From: Emmonsiellopsis sp. PD_33
Taxonomy: Eukaryota > Ascomycota > Eurotiomycetes > Onygenales > Ajellomycetaceae
Direction: 5' to 3'
DNA length: 64,000 nt
Assembly (NCBI GenBank): GCA_032988165.1
Contig: JANTQF010000033.1
Location: forward strand, 62,001-126,000
The translations under genes and the position numbers were made by a program. The notes beneath the pieces were generated by a model that was not told where the DNA came from, searched no databases, and worked only from the letters and a program-made list of their open reading frames with translations. Of this stretch, positions 42,191 to 55,300 are shown in pieces (within the stretch, counting starts at the first letter, position 1; each line of letters starts with the position of its first letter).

Positions 42191-44999
42191 ATGGCCATGA
42201 TGGGCCTCCTACCCAGGCGCACGCTGGGCAAGGTCTCGATCTTGTTCGCCTTGCTCTTCGTGGCGCTGTTTTTGCATATCGTGAATCGGAGGAGGACGTC
42301 GATAATATCCGGTCCCATAACCCCTCCACAGACCTACAAACGGGTGCTCGATTTCATCGATCCCATGATCGGGACGACCAAGGGCGGTTGGTGCCGACTC
42401 CCTGCTCTCAGCTCCTGATTGTGCGTTTGAAGTCATGTCTAACGGTGTGGCTTTCGTAGGCCATTCATTCCCCGGCGCGACGATGCCGTATGGTACGATA
42501 GATACCGCGCTTGCTAACTTACTTGCTGGAGACGCGCGACGCATGCTGACGGTTATCAGGAATGATGAAGTCGAGTCCCGATACCGACGGGGAGAACCAG
42601 GGCGGGTTTAATCCGGAGACCACCGTGGTTCGTGGGTTTTCGCATATGCATGATTCTGGGACTGGCGGGGTATGCTTGATCAGTTTCTATATTATACTGG
42701 AGGCCTTGACGAGCTAGATGCGGTCGCATTTGATGTCCATGTAGGGTATACTGAAGCCGAATCTAACCCGCAATCATTAGGGCTCGTCCTTGGGAAACTT
42801 CCCCATCTTCCCCCACGCCGGCTGCAAGGAGGACAAGATCGAAAACTGCCCGTACAAAACGAACAACCGCGCAATCCCCTGGGTGAAGGACAGCGTCGAG
42901 GCCCGCGTCGGATACTTTGGAATAACCCTGGAAAACAACGTCAAGGCGGAGATGACGGTGACGAACCGCAGTTCCCTCTACAGATTTACATTCCCCGAGA
43001 AACCGTTCGCGGACGAGGACGTCCCGCTAAGCCCGCTTTTCGTTATAGATTTGAATGATTTGTCCGGCACACGCGAGAAGAGCCAGGCTTCAGTTGATGC
43101 AACAACCGGCCGTGTCACGGGCAGCGCGCAGTCGAACCCGAGTTTTGGGAGAGGGAAATTCATGTTATATTTCTGCATGGACTTCAAGGGGGCACCGATC
43201 CGTCAGGCTGGGTTATACGCGCCCGGTCAAGACAGCCCGACGGGCCCGATAGTTACTCATGGCACAACTTCAGACGATCAAGTCGACAGCGTTCCCTATG
43301 GTGCCTTTGTCCAATTCGAAGCACCTGCGGATAAACAGATATATGTCCGTGTGGGGACCAGTTTTAAAAATATCGACCTTGCCTGTTCGAATATGGAAAC
43401 GGAGCAGCCGAATTATGACTTTGAAGGGACCGTTGCGGCGGTTGAGAGGGCATGGGAGGAGAAGCTGAAGATCGTGGAAGTGAACCCGAAAGGCGTGGAT
43501 ATCGAGTATGAGGTTATCTGGTGGAGCGGGATATACAGGACATTTATCAGTCCGCAGGATTACACGGGGGAGAATCCGCTGTGGGAGAGTGACGAGCCGT
43601 ATTATGACAGCTATTATTGGTGAGTACTGTACTATTTGGATATTTACATACCCTAACCCCGATTCCCCAGATCTGTCGAAATTAAAGCCATATAGCACTC
43701 TGCTAACAATTCATCGACAGCATCTGGGACTCCTTCCGCACCATCCACCCCATGCTCACAATCCTCGACCCGCACGCCCAAGCCCTCATGGTCCGCAGTC
43801 TAATCGACACCTACCGCCACGAAGGCTACCTCCCAGACTGCCGCATGACTTTCTGCAAGGGCTTCACGCAGGGCGGGTCGAACGCCGACGTCGTCCTCGC
43901 CGACGCCTACGTCAAGAACCTCCCCGGCATCGACTGGAAAACCGGCTACGAAGCGCTCGTCAAGGACGCCGAAGTCGACCCGCCAGACTTTGAATACGAA
44001 GGCCGCGGCGGCATGGACAGCTGGAAAAAACTTGGCTATATCCCCTCCGACGACCGCCCGCCAGGCAAGGGGATGAAGACGCGCAGCGTCTCGCGGACCG
44101 TCGAGTATGCGTACGACGACTTCTGCGTCGGCATCGTCGCCAAGGCCCTGGGCCACAAGGAGGACTACGCAAAGTACATGGAGCGGTCCGGGTTCTGGAA
44201 GAACCTATACAAGGCCGACCAGCAGACGTCCATCAAGGGAGTCGACTCAGGCTTCGTCGGCTGTCTGCAACCGCGCCTCCGAAGCGGCGACTGGGGCTAT
44301 CAAGACCCCATCCACTGCAGCCCACTCCTAAACCAGCACTCCTGCTACTTCAACACCCAAGGCGGCGAGACGTACGAGGGCAGTCTATTCATGTACACCT
44401 TCTACGTACCGCAGGACATGGCGACGCTAGTCACCACCCTAGGCGGGCGGGACGCCTTCGTCTCCCGCCTCGACTACCTGCACGACTCGGGTCTCCTGTA
44501 TCTCGGCGACGAGCAGGCCTTCCTCACCGTCTTCCAGTACCACTACGCCGGCCGCCCGGCGCTCTCCGCCAAGCGCGCCCACTACTACATCCCCTCGCAA
44601 TTCAACCACTCACTGAACGGAATCCCAGGCAACGACGACAGCGGCGCCATGGGCTCGTTCCTGGTGTTTTCGATGATGGGCCTGTTCCCCGTCGCGGGCC
44701 AGGATGTGTATCTAATCACGCCGCCGTTTTTCGAAGAGGTGCGCGTGCGCAATCCGCTCAGTGGGCAGGTGGCGGTGATTCGGAATCGGAATTTCGATCC
44801 GGCGTATAAGGCGATTTATATACAGAGTGTGAAGCGGGATGGGAAGGTGTGGAGCCGGAATTGGATCGGGCATGACTTTTTTGAGAAGGGGGGTGTTTTG
44901 GAGATTGTGTTGGGGAGGGAGGAGAGTGGGTGGGGGACTGCGGAGGAGGATTTGCCGCCGAGTTTGTCTACGGGGGGGTTTGATGGGTTGTTTACGTGA
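42191..44999 (+). CDS. Glycoside hydrolase family 92 alpha-1,2-mannosidase
   Basis: Exons 42191-42386, 42460-42492, 42560-42669, 42781-43619 and 43721-44999 give 818 aa. The start MAMMGLLPRRTLGKVS is followed by a signal-anchor helix (SILFALLFVALFLHIV), so the enzyme is secretory or type II membrane-bound. GH92 motifs: FIDPMIGTTKGGHSFPGATM with PYG, then GFSHMHDSGTGG, LGNFPIFP, the WDSFRTIHPM region after intron 4, MTFCKGFTQGGSNADVVLAD, WGYQDP, and GNDDSGAMGSFLVFSMMGLF, a calcium and catalytic-acid/base neighbourhood. It should trim alpha-1,2-mannose from N-glycans or mannans with calcium. Exon 2 is only 33 nt but contains an invariant motif. Three introns interrupt the first 120 codons. Convergent with the PKS-like gene; only 166 bp separate the stop codons. 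Confidence 0.92.
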
Positions 45000-45165
45000 T
45001 GGGTTGGGATGGGATGGGTTTTAATATGTGTATATAGATTGATGGGGTTAAGGATAATGTGACAATGTATATTTACTTCTTTAAAATGCCGTTGAGGATG
45101 ATTTCAAATGTATTACGGAGAAACTAAGCAGAATCTAAGCCACAGCATTAGTTACTATCCAACCT

Positions 45166-47564
45166 TTATTTCTGCCCCAATGCAGCCTCGTCGATATTGG
45201 TATATTTCTCCTTCAAAGCCGCCACAGCTACCCCAGCCAAACCGCCCACTGTCCCGTATTTTGAAATCCCCTCCAGAGGTACGTCGATAGCCAGCTTCTG
45301 ACTCAACCAGCCACGAATCACCATAGAGATGCGAGGATCAAATACAACGTCATCTACCTGTCCGTCTGTCATATCGTCTTTGCCCGCCGGCATATAAAAC
45401 GAGATCATCTTCCATAGCTCCGTCGTAATCCTGTGCCTAATGTCTGCATTATCTAGGCAGGCCGGATCCCTCTCGATATCAGAGACGAGTTGCTGGATGT
45501 CTGCATCATTATCCAGCTCACCAGCGCCCTGCACGTCGGGAAACGCACCCTTTTCGTACTCTTTATACATTGCAAAACGCGCATCTCGTGGCGACCAGAG
45601 AGGAATAACCCCCGGCGCGCTTAATGGGCGAGTACACGAAATCCCCACCCCGAGAATACAGGATGGAACGGAGGCATCACCCATTGAACCGATGTTGGGA
45701 GAACGAATCGCAACCTCCATCGCACCCAAGAGTTCCTCTACCGTCACGAGGCGCATCCCCGCTGCCGTTATCATATCAATCAGGTTCTTATCCTTGCTAA
45801 CAAGCCCAACCTCCCCCACAGCACTCAGATCCAGCACAGAAGCGGGAAGTCCCTGTTGTCGTCTGTACTGGACGAAGATACCGGAGAAAGCATTCCCCGC
45901 CGCGTACGCTATCATTGTTGGGCTGCCGCATATACCGGAAGTGGAACCGATGAGCAGGAAAAAGTTGAGAGGGAGGTGTTTGGTTGCGTTGTGCAGATTC
46001 CAGGCGCCTGTTACTTTTGGTGCGAGAATACAGTGCCATGATTTCATTGTCGTTTGGGCGAAAGGTTCGTTCTAACGATATCATGTGAGTAGGAATAACA
46101 AATGACGGGGTTTATGCAAGTTCTTACGTAGGTTGCTCCTGACAGGTTGATCACGCCGGCCACTGGGAATTTCCCGCTGTGGACAGCTCGTTCAACGTCC
46201 TCTGGGTTTGATACGCTTCCTGCTACCACTGAAACAGCACATCCCTGGCTCTCTAGTTGTTTGATGAATTCGTCATTTTCTGGGCTACCAGCAGATCTTG
46301 AAAGGTAGATAAGATGACGCGCCCCGTTTTCCACCATCCAAGTCGATATGGCTCGTCCGATGCCCCCGAGCCCGCCCGCAAGAAGGTAGGCGGAGTTTGG
46401 AGGAAATGAGAACTTGGTTTCTGGGCAATCAATTCGAGGCTCGCCGGCCGTGCTTAGGCCATCCGTCAAATCCTTTTGTATTTCTCCCCCTGTCCCTGCG
46501 CTTGATGTTTCCATACCACGATTGGTTCCCCGATGAATATGTTTCCTTTTACCTTTTCTAGTAGCCATCGCCTTCAAATATCGGCGTAGCCGATTAACCA
46601 GGCGGACTGCCCCGTTAGGATCTGAGCCAATAGCATCGGAATTTCCAGAATGCGTTGTTGGGATCATTGTAGGCTGTGCCTTTGATAAGAGTTAGTGCGA
46701 TTGACCGACGTAGTTGTTATGGATGGCGGATATACGTACCGTGTCGTGAGAACTAATAACATTCACCTCTCCCTTGCCGTCTATAAGTTTGTATTCCGTT
46801 CCTGGGATTTGATGGGTCGTGTCCAGAATTTTATCTCCCTGCGTTAAAACCCTTCCGGAAGCATCCTTTCGGGAAAATGCATCGCGTTTCTCCGCCAAAG
46901 AAACCCAATCCAATCTCCCTGTGTATATCACCCCCTTTATCACCGAATACTCAAAATCGATAACTCGGTTCCCTTGATCGATGTGGCGGCAAAATTGATC
47001 GTATACCCGCAGAGTCGCCTGGAGCGATCCTGATTCAAACCCGTCAACCTCCACAGTCGCAAAATCAAGCTGCAGTTCCGTTCGAACAGTCCGAGCCACG
47101 CCCAGTATTAAACCGTAGCGCGGATCATCGCATTGCATTTGCGTAGCAAGTGTCAGCCAAAGGATTCGGCCGTTATTACACGCTGAGATATACCGCTTCA
47201 AAGATTCAAACTCGGGCTCGGACATGGTGTCTAAAAACGGACCGTCGAGATCTAGGAGGAAGATGACGTTTTTTGTTGATGTAGTCAAGGAGGTATCGTT
47301 TTCGAGTCTGGTCCACTCAATGGTGTGTCCCTTTTTTTGCAGGCGTTGTCCTAACTCATGGGCCCATTCTCCGATTGACCTATGGTAGACAAGCGTAACG
47401 GTTTTGTCTTTCTGGTCCGATGAGTCGTTATAGCATTGCGCTGCTAGGTGGGTATCCGGATCACCTCGCTCTTCCCCGTTGCCCTCCCATTCAACGTCCG
47501 GCTTCCAATCCAACCGCGAGATGAGGGGCATGCTGAGCCCTGCGAAGTTCTGGGGTGCTGCCAT
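45166..47564 (-). CDS. Truncated highly-reducing-PKS-like protein: pseudo-KR, KR, ACP-like tail
   Basis: Minus exons 46740-47564, 46128-46679 and 45166-46071 (phase-0 introns) give 760 aa. It starts MAAPQNFAGLSMPLISRLDW with KPDVEW, matching the segment after the dehydratase of fungal reducing PKSs. Residues 60-190 are the structural pseudo-KR: WLTLATQMQCDDPRYGLILG and ARTVRTELQLDFATVEVD. Where the enoylreductase should be, a linker of about 130 residues stands, with a basic patch (RKGKRKHIHRG). The KR is complete by motif: LLAGGLGGIGRAISTW (NADPH), LAPKVTGAWNLH (Lys), LLIGSTSGICG (Ser), AYAAGNAFSG (Tyr, Asn). The last 80 residues align with an ACP, but the GxDSL serine is Pro (FDPRISMVIRGWLSQK). 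No ketosynthase, acyltransferase or dehydratase lies nearby. It may be a stable relic or a repurposed ketoreductase. Confidence 0.82.
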
Positions 47565-49419
47565 CGTTAACAAGATTGTCTTGTTAAAACAATTCGAGGA
47601 ACTGGCTCGGTATGGTTGCTTTCGATGTTCAATCTGAGAACCCAGTTAGTTAAGGGGGGAGAGGGATATCATAATAAATAAAAGGACGGGGCATAGCCCA
47701 GTTATAAAGGATTCTGGGGGAGACACCAAGATTTGGAACCCGCCATCCGAGCAGGGAAAAACGGACAAATGCCTGTCATCTTAATGGGACAGAACCGTGC
47801 ATGGGCCCAAGTAATTGCTCCGAGTGGAATAATGAAAACCCTGCAATTGGGTTTCTAGGGGTGTAGCAGGCATGCTGTGTGGCATTATAGCTCCCCTGCC
47901 CATGAATGATAACGGGAAGTTCCACTGAAAGCAGCAGGAGAGGGGAAGGCCTCGACATGCCATGCATCTAATTTTTCTTCTTTCTTTGCCCATTTCCGTC
48001 CGCTCCTATCACACGGATCGACCACGCGCAAACAATCAAAAGCAGCCGGAATAAGGCAGTCCTGAAACAATTTCTCCAATAATAGGCTATCCAAGCCCTG
48101 TGACAGCTCGGCTGCATATTGACATCAGCCACGCGCATCTAAATCCCTGTTTTGATTGCCACCCACAGCGAATCGGTCAATGAGTGAATGAACAAAGAGC
48201 TCGGGTGAAAGAGCGTTGAGGCACGATCGTCGAAGGCCGACTGGGCTCGTTTTTATGACTAAATGCGGTGGTCTCAATGGTGAGAATCTCGTTCGCTGGA
48301 AAACCATCTGTTTAAAAGGGAGTAAAGGGAATGAACCCATATCTTGCCCTACGTCTGGCATTGAGCTCGTGGGAATCGGGAGGAGAGTTTGATTTTAGGT
48401 TGGGCGGAGGAAGGGCCGTCCCGGGCCACGTGATAACTCTATTTCAACGCCCTTTGTTCTCGGCCACCAGATGCAGCCAATCCTTCCCCTGAATTATTGC
48501 TACCTTTATTGTTCTTGTTGCTATGGAACAGTGGTACTTCTGGCCGGAGACTCAAGGTTGCACAGATCACAATCGAACTAAAAGTCAGGCAGAAAAATGA
48601 AGAAAATTACCCGAAAGAGAATCAAGAGGAAGTTATTGGATCGACAAAGAAGCATAGAAGTGCCAAATTATGTAACTAGGTGGCATAGGAGCACACAAAA
48701 ATATCTGCCACAAATACACCAAGAATAATAAGGGGCATCCAAGGAAACCAAAACCGGGCCACCCCATTCATCGTACATGAGACATACTAGTAGGTAGGTA
48801 TATACTGTACAATCATGTAGGGATGTGCATATGGCAGATGGGATGATCCAGATGTAGATACGTATAGGAGTAACTCAAAGCGAAGGTAGCCAGTCTTCAA
48901 AGAAACACTAAAAAGGTTGGAAAATGATAAGAAGCGCTGGGAACTAAGTGGTAAGTTATATAAAAACATGCAAAAAATTGGCGTTGGTATTACAAGAAGA
49001 TACAAATCGGTCAAGTCAAGGTTGAATACAAAGGTTGTATATATATAAAGCGGACATCAAAGGGGAAATAAAGCGAGCGGAGAATGAAAATGAAAAAAAG
49101 AAGGAAGGTATGAATGAATGAAAAAGGAAGGAAGCTCGCTTGCTATAAAATGCCATGTCAGGAAGTCCAAGCCAAATATCACTGCCTACGTATTTCGCAG
49201 GGCCAGTGGGGTATTCGACAAATATAGAAACAGATTGGATAACAGAAGAAAAAAGAGGGAAAGAGTGAAGGTATATAACTGAAATCATCCAAATAAACGT
49301 AAATCAGACCCCCTTCTTCGTGACGCGGAGTAGCTCGCTTTCGCTTTAGAGCAAGAGAGCACCGGAACAGGTTTCGGTGCTGAAGAAGCAATATTTCGGA
49401 GTACTTGACTGGGGTGCAC
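47565..49419. other. gene-free region between PKS-like and TBC genes
   Basis: 1.85 kb holding the promoter of the PKS-like gene and the 3' flank of the TBC gene. I searched all frames for remnants of KS (DTACSSS), AT (GHS) or DH motifs and saw none. CACGTG occurs at 48427-48432. The rest is AT-rich. Confidence 0.5.
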
Positions 49420-52310
49420 TTATTTCGTCTCGGACGGGGGGTTACTCGTAGACGTGGTTCGTCTTCCCCACCCAAAGAATCCACCTGTACTAGCAGTTCT
49501 GACAGGTTCCGTGGGGGCTTTGGACATCGATTTGGGTGGAACCGGAGTTGTAAGTGTAATCCCAGAGGATAGTTCAACAGCCCCTGCTCGATTGTTTGAA
49601 GGGCTGCCAGAATGCCCCATCAGTCTCCTCAAAGAATCCAGCTTCGCTTTCACTTCTTCCAGCTCTTGGCGTGCAATTGCTTCTGAAGTTTTGGCGTTTG
49701 CAAGTTCCATTATGATGCTTTCGTCAGGACCAACGGAACCCTCAGTAGAAAGAAGCGCTTGGGCACCAAGGCTGCTCGTTCTTTTCGAAAATGTAGATGT
49801 TGTCGACCCAGTTCTACCGAGTTTCAATTCTCGCAGCCCGCTTGATCCTCTATCATCTGAACCTGCTGAAGTTGGCGTGGGGCTGTCAGCACGGGATCCT
49901 TTTCGCTGGCGTAACTCTCTAATGGTGCGCTCCAGTCTTTGCTTGTCACTGTGGCTGTCCTGGAGTCGGGATCTTGCTTCTTTTAACTGATCTTTTGCTT
50001 GAAAGTACTCCCTTTGTTGCTGCTCAAGACGTCTACCTAGTTCATGGTTCTTCGAAGCCTCGTCGTCATGCTTTTCCTTCCACACAGCCAAATCCTCTCG
50101 GAGTTGGTGTTTGGTTTGGATAATGGAGGAAGGTCTCGACGCAGCTTCCAAAAATCGATCATTGGCTTTAGAAATAAGCTCTGAGTGAGTGTCATCGCTG
50201 GACTGTTCTTTCATATACCCAAGCATCAGTCGGGCAATTGCCTGGTCCTCCTCACGCTCCTCCCGCTCCCTTTGCAACTCCATAGCCAGATCTGCATGCT
50301 GGCGTTGGATGTCCCGCAACGCAGTCAAGAGGTCCTCAATCTGACTGTGGAGGTCTTTGTCTTTATTTTGTGATCCTGCCATTTTTGGTTTAGGCTTAGA
50401 GGGTTCAATGGCAGAAGCAGGAGCCGACGAAGCTTCAGTTGGGGCGGTACTAGCGTCGGAGGCCGATTCGAAAGAGCCCATTGTTGAGGCCACACTCTGT
50501 TTGGACGGTGTTCGTCGTACAACACTGGAAGGTCGTGAAACCATAGAAGTGGCCCCAGGGTTGACAGTGAGGGACCTCACGGAATTATGCGATCCAGATC
50601 CGGCCCAAAGACGGCCCAAAAATCTCGAGGCTGCGGCCTGCATCTGAGGAAAGGGGGCGCTTGACGAGGTGCCTTGTGACTCTTTATAGCTTGCTTCGAG
50701 TTCCTGGAGACTTTCGCGGGTTACGAGATGGGTCAACGATACAAAATCCTGTACTAGGCTATCCGCATCGTTTCCGTATCTGTTGAATATGCCGTTAGAA
50801 CTATTCATGGAGACGAGGTGTATTTGCACTCACATGTCCCATATACTTCTAGACAGAAGAAGTTGCATAACATCCTCAAATTCGTCGCATGCCAAAATCT
50901 TAGCTTTATTTCGCTTCATGAGCGCGAGAGCTACCCGCATCAGAGTTTCACAAGCTCCTTCCAAGAGCAGAACATCGTAAATGCGGAGCAATATCGAAAG
51001 TGGACATGTGACTGCGAAGAAAGATAAAAACCACTGGGACACATAAACCGGTTCGATCTTCAGAACCTCGAGACGGGCATGGAGTTCTGGTTCATGTCGC
51101 GAAAGGAGTGTTTGGAACTGATATATCCGCAAATGAAGCCCAGCCAAGGTCGGCAAGAAACAAGACCGTAGGTCATAGTGGTCCATTAGTCTGCAATTGA
51201 GTTAGAAACTAATTAGTTAATAGTTAGGGAATATAAGAATGAGCGCAACGTACCGCACAAGAACGCAAAATGCTTCTGAATCAGTCATGTGCATCAGGAG
51301 CGGTCCAACTACAAACCCCAAACCCTGGCAATATCCAATTTTAGTGTCGTAGAGGCTGAAGCACCTCAGAACTCTTCCTAACATCAGTTGGCCTTCACCG
51401 TTCGGATCACGGAACATTTCAACATTCGGGAAACTTCTCCCAATATCCTTGCCAATCAATCCCTCGTAAGGGCTGCTCTCTCCACTTAATTTCTCAAATT
51501 CCTGGAGTAGCTCGTCATCTCTAGCGCCAGCAATGCTAGGCCAGACAACTCCTCTTAATGGTGGCGGCACACCCCCCCTTATCTTGTTTGAAGTCAATGT
51601 CGGTAAACGGGTAGCTGTATGGGTGTAGTCTGCAACAAGCGCAGCCCAGAACTCCAATTCGGTCATAGGAGGAGTGGGTAACTGGGAAAACCGCAAGGAC
51701 GACCTTGACGGATCATCTACAAGTCTCTTGATATGGCGGATGGATGGGGGTCGAGATTCTTTTCGGACATGCGAGCCGGACTTCGGGTTTCCAGCCAAGG
51801 CAGTGTTCTCCTGTTCTAATCTTGCAAGAAGCAAAGCAGTGGACTAGCCATCAGTCAGCTGAAGTTCCGCGTTATTATAATAGTACGACCAGTGTATAGC
51901 CTTACCTCATCTCCGGGATCGCTTTTTGACTCCAATTGCTCCGTCTTTTCCAGTTCGCCCCAGTCAACGGAGTTTTCGCCGCTTTCAGACTCCTCTCCGT
52001 TGCTCCCATCACTATTCCGGGATCCCCTCGACGAAGATGAGCCAACACTGTCTGATCGGTTCTTGGACGCTCGTTTGGGGGTCTCAGCATTTGCAGGAGA
52101 TGTAACCTCGGGCTCGACATTATCGTGAGCGGCTTCTTCGATTGCACATGGAAATAGCTTGGACGCACGGTTGGTAGCATCCGGGGTCCTGGGACTAAAT
52201 GGGGCATCTGAGAGGGGCACGGTTACCATCGAATCGGTGGGTAATGGCTCTCTATCGATGGAACTAAGCGACGACCGAGGGTCTGCTGCAGTGGTGTCTG
52301 GAGCATCCAT
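49420..52310 (-). CDS. TBC-domain Rab GTPase-activating protein (Gyp5-like)
   Basis: Minus exons 51906-52310, 51254-51843, 50834-51190 and 49420-50779 give 903 aa. The first 135 residues are Ser/Glu-rich and disordered. The TBC domain spans about residues 200-440: FWAALVADYTHTATRLP, GGVPPPLRGVVWPSIAG, LIGKDIGRSFPNVEMF (IxxDxxR arginine finger), DTKIGYCQGLGFVVGPLL (YxQG glutamine finger), then FLPTLAGLHLRIYQFQTLL and WFLSFFAVTCPLSILLRIYD. Both catalytic fingers are present, so Rab GTP hydrolysis is expected. A Ser/Thr-rich linker and a long coiled coil (about 640-780, for example LRDIQRQHADLAMELQRERE) follow, as in Gyp5/Gyl1-type proteins of polarized secretion. The C-terminus is Ser/Thr-rich and basic. 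Confidence 0.9.
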
Positions 52311-55300
52311 TTTGTATATGCGAACAAAATTCGACTCTATAGGTACTGGTTAATACATAGGTGGCAAGGATAGTGCATATAGGTGCAGCGTAAATCGACG
52401 GCGAACGTCTGGACACGGGGCCAAGGGCGATGCGATTCGACGACAATGGGGGGGTTAGGCCGATTGAAAAGAGGCCCGCGTTATCGGCAGAAGCAGCAAA
52501 AACGGCGCAACAAAAGAGGGACGAAGTTGTAGGACCGTCGCCAGCGACAATTGCGATACCAAAAGAGCGTGGGCGACCAAAAACCGCGGGGGCACAACAA
52601 GGAGCGTGAGGGCGAGCGGGCGAGCTGATGTCGGGCGAACTTGAGGGTGGAGAGGCTGAACCTTGGACGAGGGAAATGATAAGGGGCAGAACGGGCGCTA
52701 GGCCGCGTGGGGTTTAGCGCCAGGGCAGCGGTCAGGAACAGGAAAAACATAAACACCGGCGGCTTTTTTACTTCAACGTCAGCCAGACCGCGTTGCTTCA
52801 GCCGCCTTTAAATATTGGAGCTGCTCAACTCAATTCCCTTGTCTTCCACTCTTTTTACGCCTGCGAAACACCTGTGAATTCATCCGTGGTATTCGAGTAC
52901 CTTTTTGCCATTCTTCGCCCAGTTCACCACATCCATTGTGGAGATCAAACCGCAAACAAAGACTTCCTTGCCAACCGAGGCCCCGGTTCCACAGGACGGC
53001 CTGGGTCTTTCCGGCACTTCTTCGGAGAAGCTTCACATCATATCAAAAGGGCGTCCCAGACCGGAGCATCCCTGCAACTCTCCTGGCTAACGTGTGGCAA
53101 CGGCGAAATTATATGAAACCTGTTTTTAGGAGCAGGCAAAGCCATGAAACTCTTCCACCAAAAGCACACTCACTACACCCAAAGAAAGAGAACGGCTTCT
53201 TCGTTCTTTCTCCGTTCCTCTGTTTTTTGCCATTTCCAAAGCACTTCACAGCCACTCATTCTAGTTTCCGCCTGTTCCCACTGCCAACTCTTTATTAATG
53301 CTTACAAATGCATCGCCATGTTTTATGATTCTCACACTTTGGATACTCATTTTTGCACAGATAGATAGTATTGCATCCTTTGGTCTCGCACAAATACCAG
53401 CCTAATAAGTTCGAAAGTGAGAATAACCCGAGGCCGTTAGCGCGAGGTGTACTATACAAAGGTCGACAAGGACGAGGGGAGTCACAACGAAGGATAACGC
53501 ACCGTTTTGCACCCAGCCCCCTTTACTTTTCGTCGCGAATACCCACGTATCCACGCCTATTTAAAATTGAAAATGGTCAATCCTCCCCAACATTCGTTTT
53601 GGATCATTTTGCTGCTTACCCGGATGCCTAGGTGCTGGTATACCAATGGCAAATTCAAGACCAGAAACGAGACAGAGGGCAAGGAGACTGGACTTCATGA
53701 TTTCGATCAGAAATGGCCGGATTGATTTGAGGTGCGTTAGGATTGGCAATCGTATAGGTTGCACCTTAAAGAGAGGACAAATATGAGCGTCAACCCCACC
53801 GTTTTATACCCGTGAACCACAAGATCAGACTCTGAATTTAAAACTGTTTGCATTCTACAGATCGGGCTGCTTCCCGCAGTGCCTGTCGCGTTTCGCGAGG
53901 GCTACGTCCCTCCCAAAATCAATTCCCTCTATGAAACGTGTGGAATGGCCCTGTTCACGCCCTTGATATGCATCATCTGTTGGCTCTAGAATGGTTATAT
54001 ATAGATATGCATGATAGGAGCCTAGGCCCAGTTTTATCAAGAGCAGCAGTCCCTAGGGCCGTCGATGGCAACAGTACGAAAACGTACCGCACTGTATGCA
54101 AACAAAGGACGCTGCTGCAAACAATGTTGTCAACTTTAGTACCTTTGTACTATAGTTTCACTCTCTCTTTTCTACTGATTTGAACACTGAAACTACGTCA
54201 CAGAAACAACAGGTTGACAGTTGGCCAGTGGCCAGATCCTGCGATCCAGTCTCAACCAAGCCCTGCCTGTAGCAAGCGATGGTCCTACTACGTCCCTGCG
54301 ATTCCGAATGTGAAATCAGATCTAACGCGAATATCCCCGCCCTATGATGCTCAGTGGGAACATTATATAAAATTTCCAGCGTCGAACCAGCCGGGGACAC
54401 ATATTTCCCTTAGAACGATGGCAAGGTATAACGGCGTTCAGAGCAGACGAGGCAATAACAATCATGCGCCTCCGGCTACGCTTCACGCGCCGCATCAACG
54501 CGAGAATAATTCATGAGTCCAAGAGATAAATGAATAAATGATAGCATAGAGTCGGGCTATGGCCACAGCGAGACCTGTGCGTTATGCCAATGTGCTCTAA
54601 ACACCTGTTGATACTCGAGCTTACTTACGCGCTAGAATTTCCCGCAACATCTGTTATAAACTTCAACCCATTTTGTGGTTACGGGCCGGGCCATGGTTGA
54701 GCCATGGTTAAAAACCATACCCACCTCAACACCCGTGGATGCACACAAACTAAAAAATAAAGGAGCAACCGTTGAGCCGCATAACAACTATAGCAGTATA
54801 AGGCTCGAGATGGGCGAGCATAAAGGATATTTTCAACGCGGGGCGGAGCCTTCTATACCACATCCGTTCTTCCATTGATGATTCTCCCCAATCGTTGGGA
54901 GCTTTTCTTGCGTGGGTTATGAATGATTTCGTAATCGTTCGCGGCGAAGTATTTGGCTCATGAATTTATTTATGCATAGTGAGATTCGGGGAGCTGCTCA
55001 CATCGATGCTTTCCGGTCTATTCGTTTCTTTGACTTCGGTAAGGATTATGGTGTCTAGAAAGTTTACGGGACTCCAGGTTTGGTTTGTCTGGGCGGATCA
55101 ATAACTGTTTCGAACCTCCAAGAGTTATCCTCCATCAAATCCAACTTCGTTAGGATTTGAGAAAACAACCACAACGGGATATGCACAGTCCGCTACCTGC
55201 ATTGACACACATATTATCGGTTATCTAAATATATCCATCACCCATCCGATAGTGAGGAAAAGATTAGGGATCCGGAAATCCCCCTGCGATTAATGATGAT

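Noticed and set aside
39463..47564. An active secondary-metabolite cluster (regulator, GH92, PKS-like gene)
   Set aside because: The PKS-like gene lacks KS and AT, GH92 is a glycan enzyme, and no tailoring enzymes lie nearby; adjacency alone does not support a cluster.
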